NCBI GenBank assembly: GCA_047501485.1
Contig: JAZDRN010000001.1
Span: forward strand, 1,178,001-1,242,000
Direction: 5' to 3'
DNA from: Ancrocorticia sp047501485
Lineage (GTDB): Bacteria > Actinomycetota > Actinomycetes > Actinomycetales > Actinomycetaceae
Length of the DNA: 64,000 nucleotides
This document shows positions 34,170 through 41,678 of this stretch, piece by piece; within the stretch, counting starts at the first letter, position 1; each line of letters starts with the position of its first letter. Below the pieces are notes generated by a model that had not been told where the DNA came from, searched no databases, and worked only from the letters and a program-made list of their open reading frames with translations. Position numbers and translations under genes: made by a program.

Positions 34170-34407
34170 CAATGACCTCCTCCCGGCGAGGCCAACGGCA
34201 CAAGCCGTTGACCCTTGCGACCATGAGGTGCGCCGGGCGGATCAGGAAGAAGAGACGGACAACGGACTGGGCCTGTGGCCGTCAGGCTCCGCGATGAACC
34301 CGACGTATTTGACGTGTTCTACACGGCAGTCCAAGACCTGTCGACGTCGCCGGTGAAACGTGGGACACGCGTCGAGTGGAGCGGTTCATACGACGAGTCC
34401 GCAGAGG

Positions 34408-35427
34408 TTACCGGCTGGTGTCGTTGGCAGCGATAGCGTGGCTTTGTCGATCTTCAGGAACCGTGTGTGGTGTGCGTCGGTACTGTGTCGGCGTGATGCC
34501 GTAGCGACGATGAAACCAGTGGGATGCTACGCGCGGGTCACTCCACCCGACTTCGCTCGCGGCACGCATCACGGAAATATCGGTTTCTTCAATGAGCCGC
34601 GCGAATTCAGTGAGCCGGAGTTCAGTGAGTAGACGCATCGGGGCGGCGCCGGCGTGCTGTACGCACATGCGGGTGAGGTGGGTCCGTGAGAGGGAGAGCT
34701 CTCGTGAGAGCGCTCCAACGGTCCACGGCTCTGCGATGCGCCCGCGAAGCAACCGGATTGCCTGACCGACGTAGCCAATAGATCCGGAGTCGGTCAGTCG
34801 TCCATTGATAGGTGTCCACGGCGCCGTGGTGGTCTCCGACGCTTCATCCAGAAAGTACGGCAGTATCAACCTCATCCATCGCGCGAGAAGCTCGAGAGTG
34901 TGAGTCGCGACGACTTCGGGCGAGTGGGTCCCGCTGCGCAGGATGCTCATCTGTCGCCATATCGGCTCGACCTGCCGCAGCACAGCGATACCTGGTGCAA
35001 GGACGATCGCGCGGCCGTCCCACTCGAGGGGATGTAGTCCTGCGATTACTCGTTCTGCGTCGGGGAGGAACCATGCCATCTGGGTGCGCCAGAACTGCTC
35101 GTCGGCATAGATGGCCCAGATTCGCACAGAGGGGGATGGCCGCACCCGGCACCATTTGCCGGTGCCAAGGGCAAGAGACATGCCAGGACGCAGGACATGC
35201 CTGCTCTCAGCAGTATCGAGGGCGCAAGAGCCCTCGACGACGTTGAGTATCTTCGCGTGCCGGAATACGGTACGGCTTGACGGGACCGTACGCACCATCT
35301 CTATGGCCGCGATATCGCCTGGCGCTTGAACCGCTGCGTAGGGGCGCGTGAACCTTATCGGTTGACTGGGCGGCAAGTCGTGCGCGGCCTCGAACGCGTC
35401 CTCTGGCGTAGCGGCCACGCTGCGCAC
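34408..35427 (-). CDS. AraC-family transcriptional regulator
   Basis: This 339-residue protein has an N-terminal cupin-like sensor part and a C-terminal double helix-turn-helix (WTVGALSRELSLSRTHLTRM, then ISVMRAASEVGWSDPRVASH). It is the last gene of a five-gene minus-strand operon: msrA, GNAT, thioredoxin, AhpD-like protein and this regulator. It may sense oxidants or their products. It is not a copy of the other two AraC proteins in the window. The 234 bases after ardC upstream of its stop hold no gene. Confidence 0.88.
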   Translation of the reverse strand: MRSVAATPEDAFEAAHDLPPSQPIRFTRPYAAVQAPGDIAAIEMVRTVPSSRTVFRHAKILNVVEGSCALDTAESRHVLRPGMSLALGTGKWCRVRPSPSVRIWAIYADEQFWRTQMAWFLPDAERVIAGLHPLEWDGRAIVLAPGIAVLRQVEPIWRQMSILRSGTHSPEVVATHTLELLARWMRLILPYFLDEASETTTAPWTPINGRLTDSGSIGYVGQAIRLLRGRIAEPWTVGALSRELSLSRTHLTRMCVQHAGAAPMRLLTELRLTEFARLIEETDISVMRAASEVGWSDPRVASHWFHRRYGITPTQYRRTPHTVPEDRQSHAIAANDTSR

Positions 35428-35436
35428 GGCGCACCG

Positions 35437-35925
35437 TCAGCTCAGCTTGCCTTCCGAGTCGCGTGGTCGCACGCGGTGTTCGCTGAGGATCGAGATCCGA
35501 TTGAACATGTTGATAGCCGCAGCGACCCACTCCGCGGCCGCGAACTCCGCCTCGGAGAGAGTGCTTCGGGCCTGCGCGAGCTCGACATTCACGGCGGCGT
35601 CGAGCGGGAGCCGGGTGGCTGCTTCAGCGATCGCGAGCAAGGCGCGCTCTCGATCGCTGAACAGGGGCGACTCGCGCCAGGCGGGCAAGATGTCGAGTAG
35701 TTGCTGATTGAGGCCTGCGCGCCTTGCCTGCCGCGAATGCAGATCGAGACAGAAGACGCATCCGTTCAACTGCGACGCCCGAACCTTGATCAACTCGCTC
35801 TCGGCGGGAGTGAGTCCGCGTTGCGATGCGGCCTCAGACGCAGCGGTCGCGAACGCAGACGCGGCTTCCCATGCTTCTGGGACGGCCTTGTCCATGTAGG
35901 GGCGTGGTCCATGCAAGGTGGACAT
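35437..35925 (-). CDS. AhpD-like carboxymuconolactone decarboxylase-family protein
   Basis: This 162-residue protein has the redox motif Cys56-x-x-Cys59 with His63 in CVFCLDLH, in an all-helical AhpD-like fold. Such proteins act as thiol peroxidases or as partners of alkyl hydroperoxide reductase. The start touches the stop of the thioredoxin gene by one base, so thioredoxin may reduce it. The N-terminal YMDKAVPEAWEAASAFA stretch is usual for the family. Confidence 0.88.
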   Translation of the reverse strand: MSTLHGPRPYMDKAVPEAWEAASAFATAASEAASQRGLTPAESELIKVRASQLNGCVFCLDLHSRQARRAGLNQQLLDILPAWRESPLFSDRERALLAIAEAATRLPLDAAVNVELAQARSTLSEAEFAAAEWVAAAINMFNRISILSEHRVRPRDSEGKLS

Positions 35926-36305
35926 CAGCGATCATCCTTGGCCGAGCCGCCATCGGAGTCGAGGCCCTTCCCGACCTCGTCCATGTCGAGTCCTCTGACG
36001 TTCTCTACCACTTCGGCCAGGGCAGTGGGCGGTAGGGCACCGGCCTGGCTGAAGACGAGCAACCCCTGGCGGAAGGCGAGCAGAGTGGGAATCGCGGTGA
36101 TTTGGGCCGCCGCGGTGATGCGCTGCTCCGACTCCGTGTCGAGCTTCGCGTGGACGATGTCCGGATTGTCTTGCGACGACTTCTCGAAGACCGGCGCAAA
36201 CTGATGGCATGGTGCGCACCAGTCCGCCCAGAAGTCGACGAGGACAATGTCGTTCTGATTGATCGTGACCTCGAAGTTGTCCTCGGTCAGTTCGACGGTT
36301 GCCAT
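35925..36305 (-). CDS. trx: Thioredoxin
   Basis: This 126-residue protein is a thioredoxin with the active site WCAPC (Cys30, Cys33), the cis-proline in TAIPTLLAF and a C-terminal acidic tail. It should reduce disulfides, including those of the MsrA and AhpD-like proteins encoded next to it. No thioredoxin reductase is in the operon, so a host enzyme must recharge it. The ATG at 36305 gives a standard thioredoxin start. Confidence 0.93.
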   Translation of the reverse strand: MATVELTEDNFEVTINQNDIVLVDFWADWCAPCHQFAPVFEKSSQDNPDIVHAKLDTESEQRITAAAQITAIPTLLAFRQGLLVFSQAGALPPTALAEVVENVRGLDMDEVGKGLDSDGGSAKDDR

Positions 36306-36333
36306 GTGGATTCTCCTCTTGTGCGTATGACGA

Positions 36334-36729
36334 TCAGTGGTGGTGTCCGTGGGGGTTGCCAGGGAATCGCGTGTCGACGACGTCCGCATACTCCGGATGA
36401 GCGCGGATGTACGCGGCGGCGAAGGGGCACGAGACCGTCGCGGTCTTCTTGTCCTCGCGGAGACTGTCGAGGACGCCTCCAAGGAGTCGCGCCGCGACTC
36501 CCTTTCCGCGGAACTCGGGGAACACGGACGTCGCGAGCAGAAGCACCCGGTCGCCGGTTCTGCTGTAGAGCAGGCCGGCGGCGAGCTTGCCGTTCACGGT
36601 CGCTTCGTACAGCTCGGACTCGACGTTCTCAGTGATGACGAAGTCTTCGGCTGCGTCCGAGGATGCAGCCGGGAGGTCAGTGTCGGCGTCGGTCGCGGTC
36701 AAGCCGATCATTCCGTCGGGATGTTTCAT
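36334..36729 (-). CDS. GNAT-family N-acetyltransferase
   Basis: This 131-residue protein is a short GNAT of the YjdJ/NATD1-like type, with the acetyl-CoA loop FPEFRGKGVAARLLGG. The C-terminal CPFAAAYIRAHPEY is characteristic of this subgroup, and the tail ends in several His residues. The substrate is unknown. It lies between msrA and the thioredoxin gene in the operon, so a link to redox repair is possible but unproven. Confidence 0.85.
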   Translation of the reverse strand: MKHPDGMIGLTATDADTDLPAASSDAAEDFVITENVESELYEATVNGKLAAGLLYSRTGDRVLLLATSVFPEFRGKGVAARLLGGVLDSLREDKKTATVSCPFAAAYIRAHPEYADVVDTRFPGNPHGHHH

Positions 36730-36753
36730 GTCTCTCCTATCGCGAGATCTCGG

Positions 36754-37254
36754 TCAGCGGCCCGGTAGTACCCAGTCGGGTCGGATGAAATGGCACGAGT
36801 AGCCATTGGGATGCTTCTGCAGGTAGTCCTGGTGTTCGGGTTCGGCCTCCCAGAACGGGCCGGCTTCGCCCACCTCTGTCACGACTTTTCCTGGCCAGCG
36901 GCCGGAAGCGTTGATCGCTTCGATCACGTGGAAGGCGACCTTCCTCTGTCCCTCGGTCGTCGTGAAGATCGCTGATCGGTAACTGCGCCCGATGTCGTTT
37001 CCCTGACGGTTCCGAGTGGTGGGATCGTGAATCTGAAAGAAGAACTCCAGCAGTGTCTGGAATCGGATGATCGAGGGGTCATAGATCACTTCGAGGGCTT
37101 CTGCGTGATCCCCGTGATCCCGGTAGGTCGCGTTGGGGGTGTCGTCGTCGCCGGAGTATCCGACGCGGGTGCTCACGACGCCCGGGAGTGAGCGGAAGAG
37201 CTCCTGGGCTCCCCAGAAGCAGCCGCTGGCGAGGATCACTCTCGAGGTCGGCAT
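36754..37254 (-). CDS. msrA: Peptide methionine sulfoxide reductase MsrA, copy 1
   Basis: This 166-residue enzyme reduces the S-form of methionine sulfoxide. The catalytic Cys is in SGCFWGAQ near residue 11, and the family landmarks RVGYSGDD, NDIGRSYRSAIF and EAEPEHQDYLQKHPNGYSCH are present. It lacks fused MsrB. It heads the five-gene minus-strand operon that also encodes its likely reductant, thioredoxin. A second MsrA of different sequence lies at 43727-44290. Confidence 0.94.
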   Translation of the reverse strand: MPTSRVILASGCFWGAQELFRSLPGVVSTRVGYSGDDDTPNATYRDHGDHAEALEVIYDPSIIRFQTLLEFFFQIHDPTTRNRQGNDIGRSYRSAIFTTTEGQRKVAFHVIEAINASGRWPGKVVTEVGEAGPFWEAEPEHQDYLQKHPNGYSCHFIRPDWVLPGR

Positions 37255-37508
37255 CGTCTTCTCTCTCTTCACGGCGGGCAGGACGCCCCTTCGGGTCACG
37301 ATACGGAGCCGGGTGCTGTCCAGGTGGCCTGGCTGTGCAGCGTAATGTCCGCGACCTGCCGCGTTCGAAAGCGGGGCGGGCGGTTGCAGGGAGAAGACAG
37401 CTCTCTGCAGGGGCAGGCCACACGGGGCAGAGAAGCGGATCTACCGTCGGGAGGAGGCGTCGGAACTCCGGCAAGCCAGCGAACCGTGCCCTACGGTGAG
37501 GAGAGATC

Positions 37509-38045
37509 GTGATATCAGAGCAGATCGATTTCGAGAATGTGCGCTTTGATCCGGATCTCTCTGACTTCCATGAGCTTGCGAAGCAGATGGCTGCGGGGTT
37601 CGGGTACACGGCAAAGTTGTCGATCGGTGATCGCCTCGCTGCCCTTCTCCGATTGCGGGTTGCTCAGATCAATCCGTGCTCGTACTGCCTGATCCTGCAC
37701 ACGCGTATCGCCGTGGAGGTAGGCATCGGCGCGGCGATGGTCGCGCACCTGGCGAGCTGGCGGCAGAGCACGATGTTCTCCGGTTCCGAAGCACTCGCAC
37801 TGGCGTACTGCGAAGCGCTGACACGTTACGAGCACGAGCACTTCGATGAGATGCATCAAGGACTGACGGTGTTCTTCGATGAGCGTGAGATCGCGGAGAT
37901 CGCAGCCGTCGTCATCAACATGAACGTGTGGACGAGGCTGAAGCTCGCGCAGGGCGCCGTACCGGTGATGTCACCCGGTGACGAAGAGCCTGCACGTGAC
38001 GCCGATAGACCAGGCGCCCGGGGAAAGAAAGGGAACCCATCATGA
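37509..38045 (+). CDS. AhpD-like peroxidase-family protein, second copy
   Basis: This 178-residue protein has Cys57-x-x-Cys60 and His64 in CSYCLILH, as in AhpD-type alkylhydroperoxidases. It differs clearly from the copy at 35437-35925. It starts the plus-strand operon divergent from the msrA operon and overlaps the next gene by four bases. The start is a GTG. The last 20 residues are charged and probably disordered. Confidence 0.86.
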   Translation: MISEQIDFENVRFDPDLSDFHELAKQMAAGFGYTAKLSIGDRLAALLRLRVAQINPCSYCLILHTRIAVEVGIGAAMVAHLASWRQSTMFSGSEALALAYCEALTRYEHEHFDEMHQGLTVFFDEREIAEIAAVVINMNVWTRLKLAQGAVPVMSPGDEEPARDADRPGARGKKGNPS

Positions 38046-38500
38046 CTGATGGATCGATCAGCGGGCAGGACATCGAGTTCGATCTGCTTCCGCCGGATGA
38101 GAGCCTCGACTCGGATCTTCTCGGCGAAGACTCCGATGACGACGGCCCGGGATACTCTCCACCGGAGCGGCGGTCATCCGAACTGTCGTGGGGATTCACC
38201 GCACGCGAAGCACGTACTCGAGAACCGCTGGCGGCTCGCTTGGCGCGTGAGGTGCCGGAGCACGAACCCGAAGAGCCGATGGGCGACGGGATCGGCGACA
38301 TCATCGGCACGGACGGCGAGATCCTTGACGACCAGGTCGGATCGGTACGCGCTGGACGGCTGATCTGGACCGAACCCGGCAACCCAGACCCATCCTCCGA
38401 CTTCTGGGCCTCCGACATCGGCATCGACAACGGCGCCGCCTCCGCCGAGGAGGCAGCTATCCATGTCGTCATCGACGAGGGCGACTATGACCGGCAATAG
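38042..38500 (+). CDS. DUF5709-like protein
   Basis: This 152-residue acidic protein matches DUF5709: GYSPPERR, a REPLAARLAREVPEH stretch, AGRLIWTEPG and a final GIDNGAASAEEAAIHVV. No function is known; the family is widespread in actinobacteria. Its start overlaps the AhpD-like gene, so it belongs to the same oxidant-linked operon. Confidence 0.82.
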   Translation: MTDGSISGQDIEFDLLPPDESLDSDLLGEDSDDDGPGYSPPERRSSELSWGFTAREARTREPLAARLAREVPEHEPEEPMGDGIGDIIGTDGEILDDQVGSVRAGRLIWTEPGNPDPSSDFWASDIGIDNGAASAEEAAIHVVIDEGDYDRQ

Positions 38501-38545
38501 TCTGGAATCAGACCGGGGAAGCCCGGGAGAACGGCGGAGGCTGTA

Positions 38546-39571
38546 ATGATGCAGCAGACATGGGACTCGCGCAGCGTCGATCAACGTGACCGCGTGGAGA
38601 CGATCCGTACGATGCTCTGCGAGAACCTCGTTCAGACAGGCCTGACTCTCGACCCGCAGGGCCGCGAGGCGCATGTGAACGTGTCCTACCAAGACATCGG
38701 GCAGCTGAGAGCGTTGTCCGTCAAGACGGTGCCCTCGCTGGCTGCCCTCGCTATGCGTCCCCAGCGGATGATCATGTCGGACGACGACGAGTCATTGTTC
38801 GTGGTCTTCCAGCGCGGCAACCGGTCGATGCTGCGCCGTGGCGATGACCAGACCGTGATGACCCCGGGCAGCATCGTCGTTTACCCGAGCACGAGCCCCT
38901 ACGTCCACGCCTTCGACGAAGGAGTCATCGGGGACTTCTTCCGACTGCCGTTGGGTGTGGTGGGGTTGACGGCGGATCAGGTCGCTGAGGTCTCGGGTGT
39001 CGACCTGCAGGAGCGGACCTCGCTGGCGGCGCTGCTGCGGTCCGTGCTCGGGGGCGTGATGGACTCCGAACTCAGCCTTCGCGACGAGGTCGACGTGTTC
39101 GCGCCCGTCGCCGACCTGCTGAAAGTCACCCTGCTCAGCGCCCTCACTCCCGACCGCGCCACGACCCGGTATCCGCTGGCCGAGCAGATCGTCACCTACG
39201 TGCTCGACAACCTCACCGACCCCGGCCTCGGAGCCGCCAGGATCGCGAAGGACCTGCACGTGTCCGAGCGTCTGCTCTACGCAGAGATGTCCCGCGCGGA
39301 CATCAGGCTCGCGCAGCTGATCCAGTCCCAGCGCCTGCGTCGCGTCCGCGACGCCCTGACCGCACCGGCCACCATCGACGTCCCCATCGGCGTCCTCGCC
39401 CAACAGCACGGGTTCGTCTCCGCCAGCCACTTCAGCCGCATCTTCCGCGAAGAATTCGGCACCACACCCCGCCAATGGCGCAACAACACCACACCTCGCC
39501 TCGATGGGGCCCAGGACGAGAGCCGACTGGAGCTCTCGCAGCAGATCAGACCAGAGGAGACGTACGGATGA
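38546..39571 (+). CDS. AraC-family regulator, copy A of the repeat pair
   Basis: This 341-residue protein has an AraC-binding-like sensor part (residues 1 to about 133) and a C-terminal double helix-turn-helix (AARIAKDLHVSERLLYAEMS, IGVLAQQHGFVSASHFSRIF). From about residue 134 to the end of the DNA-binding domain it is encoded by a 547-bp segment that recurs inverted at 45080-45626. The sensor parts of the two proteins are related but differ. Its stop overlaps the next gene start (ATGA). Confidence 0.9.
   Translation: MMQQTWDSRSVDQRDRVETIRTMLCENLVQTGLTLDPQGREAHVNVSYQDIGQLRALSVKTVPSLAALAMRPQRMIMSDDDESLFVVFQRGNRSMLRRGDDQTVMTPGSIVVYPSTSPYVHAFDEGVIGDFFRLPLGVVGLTADQVAEVSGVDLQERTSLAALLRSVLGGVMDSELSLRDEVDVFAPVADLLKVTLLSALTPDRATTRYPLAEQIVTYVLDNLTDPGLGAARIAKDLHVSERLLYAEMSRADIRLAQLIQSQRLRRVRDALTAPATIDVPIGVLAQQHGFVSASHFSRIFREEFGTTPRQWRNNTTPRLDGAQDESRLELSQQIRPEETYG
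38946..39492 (+). repeat. 547-bp inverted repeat, left copy
   Basis: This segment inside AraC copy A matches, in reverse orientation, 45080-45626 over the same 547 bases. I found one substitution by eye, which changes Gln to Arg in LAQLIQSQRLRR. The match begins and ends abruptly within coding sequence. Confidence 0.9.
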
Positions 39572-39921
39572 ACGATCCTCTGTCTGACCTCACCGTCATC
39601 GACTCGGAGGAAGTTCGAGCATCGGATATCCCTCGCGCGCTGACGGCCGCATCGATTCTGTACGAGGACGGGGCTACGCAGGCATTCGCCGAGAACGGCA
39701 AGACCGTGTATGTCGAGAACGGAAGACCCACGTTGGGGGAGTGGTACGTGGATGCAGAGGGGCAGTTCTGCTCCTTCTGGCCGCCGGACTACCGAGCGTG
39801 CTACGAACTGCGCTGGCTCGTCGAAGACGAGCGGATCACTGGTCTCCGCTTCCGCCGCGGCTCCTACAGCGCCGTCGGTCGGTACCAGTTTCCCGGGCCT
39901 GACAATGCTGTCAAGGAATGA
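39568..39921 (+). CDS. Unrecognised small protein
   Basis: This 117-residue protein begins MNDPLSDLTVIDSEEVRASD after AGAGGAGACG and is coupled to AraC copy A by an ATGA overlap. It contains ENGRPTLGEWYVDAEGQFCS and FWPPDYRACYELRW, which resemble small DUF995-type beta proteins, but I cannot assign it. Its 3' end overlaps the convergent MarR gene by 11 bases. Confidence 0.7.
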   Translation: MNDPLSDLTVIDSEEVRASDIPRALTAASILYEDGATQAFAENGKTVYVENGRPTLGEWYVDAEGQFCSFWPPDYRACYELRWLVEDERITGLRFRRGSYSAVGRYQFPGPDNAVKE

Positions 39922-40352
39922 GCAGGGCGTCTCGGCAACGGGCCAGAAGCTCGGAGAGACGGGCGCGCTCCACCGGCTCGACCTCCATCGTCATGCGTTG
40001 AACAACCGAGGACACTTCTTCATGCGCGCGTTCGAGGATGAGCTCTGCGGTGTCGTTCAGCACCACGCTCCGTTCTCGCCGGGGCCCAGGATCACTCGAG
40101 CGAGCGGCTCACGAGTCCCCGCTTCTCCAGTCCCTGGAGCAGCACGTTCATCGACTGGCGGGACACGAACGCGCGCCGGGCGAGTTCAGAGCTCGTGATA
40201 CCTGGCGTGTCCTGCAAGGCGGTCAAGCACGCGTATTGCGGCACGCTCAGCGCGAGCGGGCGAAGCCGATCGTCCATTCGCTGGTTCAGGAGCGACTGCG
40301 TCTCCTTGATCAGCACCCCCAGCGACTCCGGGCTCCGGTCCAATGCATCCAT
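39911..40352 (-). pseudogene. MarR-family regulator, frameshifted
   Basis: The first frame encodes MDALDRSPESLGVLIKETQ, the winged helix (ITSSELARRAFVSRQSMNVL) and LEKRGLVSRSLE before a stop. The remainder, DPGPRRERSVVLND to ELLARCRDALLIP, lies in the adjacent frame and completes a normal MarR dimerisation helix. The span is 442 bases, so one extra base near 40090-40100 explains the break. It diverges from the VOC gene, and two matching palindromes lie at its start. A sequencing error is possible; a true mutation would derepress the divergent gene. Confidence 0.8.
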
Positions 40353-40367
40353 GTCAATAGTTTGACA
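40352..40367. promoter_or_regulatory. MarR operator, box 1
   Basis: TGTCAA (40352-40357) and TTGACA (40362-40367) form an inverted repeat around four bases. It overlaps the start of the MarR gene, where it could autorepress. It shares sequence with the box at 40382-40397. Confidence 0.6.
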
Positions 40368-40381
40368 CACACTCCATTGAG

Positions 40382-40397
40382 TGTCAGGATATTGACA
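40382..40397. promoter_or_regulatory. MarR operator, box 2
   Basis: TGTCA (40382-40386) and TGACA (40393-40397) form a 16-base palindromic box of the same consensus TGTCANNNNNTTGACA as box 1. The two boxes are exactly 30 bases apart, about three helical turns. They lie in the divergent MarR/VOC promoter. Confidence 0.6.
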
Positions 40398-40429
40398 CTG
40401 GCGTTATTGAACAGAACAGGAGCCTGCTC

Positions 40430-40804
40430 ATGGCAGCAACAACCACCGGCCCGGACTTCGTCTCTTTCCAGGTGCGGGACCGCGCCGTCTCCGCGGAGTT
40501 CTACGACAAGCTCGTCGGACTCACGCGGCTCCCAGACTCGAACCCGGCAGCGACCGTCTTCTCCGCAGGAGGAACCGCGTTCGCCGTCCGCGACCCGTTC
40601 CCGGGCGTGGATCTCGACGCGATCCCTCAGCTCGGTGCCGGCATCGGCGTCTGGTTCCACAACGATGACGCGGAAGGTGTGCAGGCACGACTCGTCGACG
40701 CGGGAGTGCCGATTGTGCAGGAACCGGTCGAGGGGCCGTTCGGCCTGCAGTTCTCGTTCCGAGATCCCGACGGCTACGTCGTCACGATCCACGCCCGCGC
40801 CTAA
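40430..40804 (+). CDS. VOC/glyoxalase-fold protein
   Basis: This 124-residue protein has the paired beta-alpha-beta-beta-beta modules of the vicinal oxygen chelate fold (VSFQVRDRAVSAEFYDKL, VWFHNDDAEGVQARLVDAG, FSFRDPDGYVVTIHA). Members include glyoxalases, dioxygenases and resistance proteins; the substrate is unknown. It diverges from a MarR regulator, a common arrangement for electrophile or oxidant response. The next gene begins seven bases after it. Confidence 0.87.
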   Translation: MAATTTGPDFVSFQVRDRAVSAEFYDKLVGLTRLPDSNPAATVFSAGGTAFAVRDPFPGVDLDAIPQLGAGIGVWFHNDDAEGVQARLVDAGVPIVQEPVEGPFGLQFSFRDPDGYVVTIHARA

Positions 40805-40811
40805 CACCACC

Positions 40812-41675
40812 ATGGCGCAGCACACCCTCTCGGTCCCAGTGCTCGGGCCGTGGTCGTTGCGCACCAGCAAGCGGTTCTGGGAAGAGTTCACACCTACCGC
40901 GATCGAATCCGGCGGCGACCCGGACGTCCTCTCCGCACGCTTTGTGAGCGAGCACGACTGGACGTCTGTGTCCGCCCACGTCACCCAGAGCGGGGAGAGC
41001 ACCCAGATAGGTTTGTCCGGCCCGGGCGATCTGGCCGCAGCCGCTGAACAGGTGCGGCGCTTCCTCTCTCTCGATGTGGACGCGCGGGGATGGCCGGCCG
41101 TAGGCGATCGCGACCCGATCATCGCCACCGCCCAAAGGGCTCTCCCCGGATATCGCCCGTGCGGCTTCCATTCCCCGTACGAAGCCGCTGCCTGGTGTGT
41201 CTTGTCGCAGCGCACTCGCGTCCCAGTCGCTGCCCGACTCCGCCGCGACCTTATCGTCGCGCACGGCAACGACGGGGCCTTTCCCGCGCCCGATGCGCTC
41301 ATCCGCGCCATCGACGCCAGAGAGCTGGACCTACCCGGTCGGAAGCCAGAGTATCTCCGAGCTGTCGCAGAGGCCGCACTCACCGGACTGCTCAACGGTC
41401 CTCGGCTCCAAGCAATGCCCGAAGAATCGGCTCGCCGCGACCTGCTCGCGGTGACAGGCATCGGCCCGTTCGCCGCGGACCTCATCCTTATCCGCGGCGC
41501 CAACGCCCAGGACATCCTTCCGCGCGCGGAACGCCGCCTCCACGCCGAGATCTCCTACCAGTACGGGCCCGAATCGCTGCTCGAGGAGGTCGCGGAACGC
41601 TGGCGCCCCTTCCGCTCCTGGGCCGCCGTCCACCTCCGTGCGCTCCGAGAGCAGCGCACCCACGAGATGGGCTGA
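40812..41675 (+). CDS. HhH-GPD DNA glycosylase, AlkA-like
   Basis: This 287-residue protein has a helix-hairpin-helix GPD domain. The hairpin LLAVTGIGPFAADLILIRG is followed by NAQDILPRAERRLHAE, where the catalytic acidic residue is expected. It should remove alkylated or oxidised bases from DNA. The start ATG lies seven bases after the VOC stop, and the gene ends three bases before the cysteinyl-tRNA synthetase-like gene. Base specificity cannot be read from sequence. Confidence 0.85.
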   Translation: MAQHTLSVPVLGPWSLRTSKRFWEEFTPTAIESGGDPDVLSARFVSEHDWTSVSAHVTQSGESTQIGLSGPGDLAAAAEQVRRFLSLDVDARGWPAVGDRDPIIATAQRALPGYRPCGFHSPYEAAAWCVLSQRTRVPVAARLRRDLIVAHGNDGAFPAPDALIRAIDARELDLPGRKPEYLRAVAEAALTGLLNGPRLQAMPEESARRDLLAVTGIGPFAADLILIRGANAQDILPRAERRLHAEISYQYGPESLLEEVAERWRPFRSWAAVHLRALREQRTHEMG

Positions 41676-41678
41676 CCG

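Larger units (their letters stand above)
16036..34172. mobile_element. Integrative conjugative element, integration and transfer module
   Basis: From tRNA-Pro to the ArdC-like gene every gene runs on the minus strand, and most overlap by 1-17 bases. The set covers integrase, excisionase, SSB, VirD4-, VirB4-, VirB6- and VirB1/M23-like transfer proteins, ParB, primase and antirestriction. That is the core of an actinobacterial conjugative element with a type IV secretion channel. No relaxase gene is recognisable. The left end is at the tRNA. The right end is not defined and may lie beyond the window. Confidence 0.8.

Noticed and set aside
16036..34172. Search for CRISPR arrays in the element and flanks
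   Set aside because: No regularly spaced direct repeats were seen; the only tandem repeat is the two-copy unit at 15710-15756.
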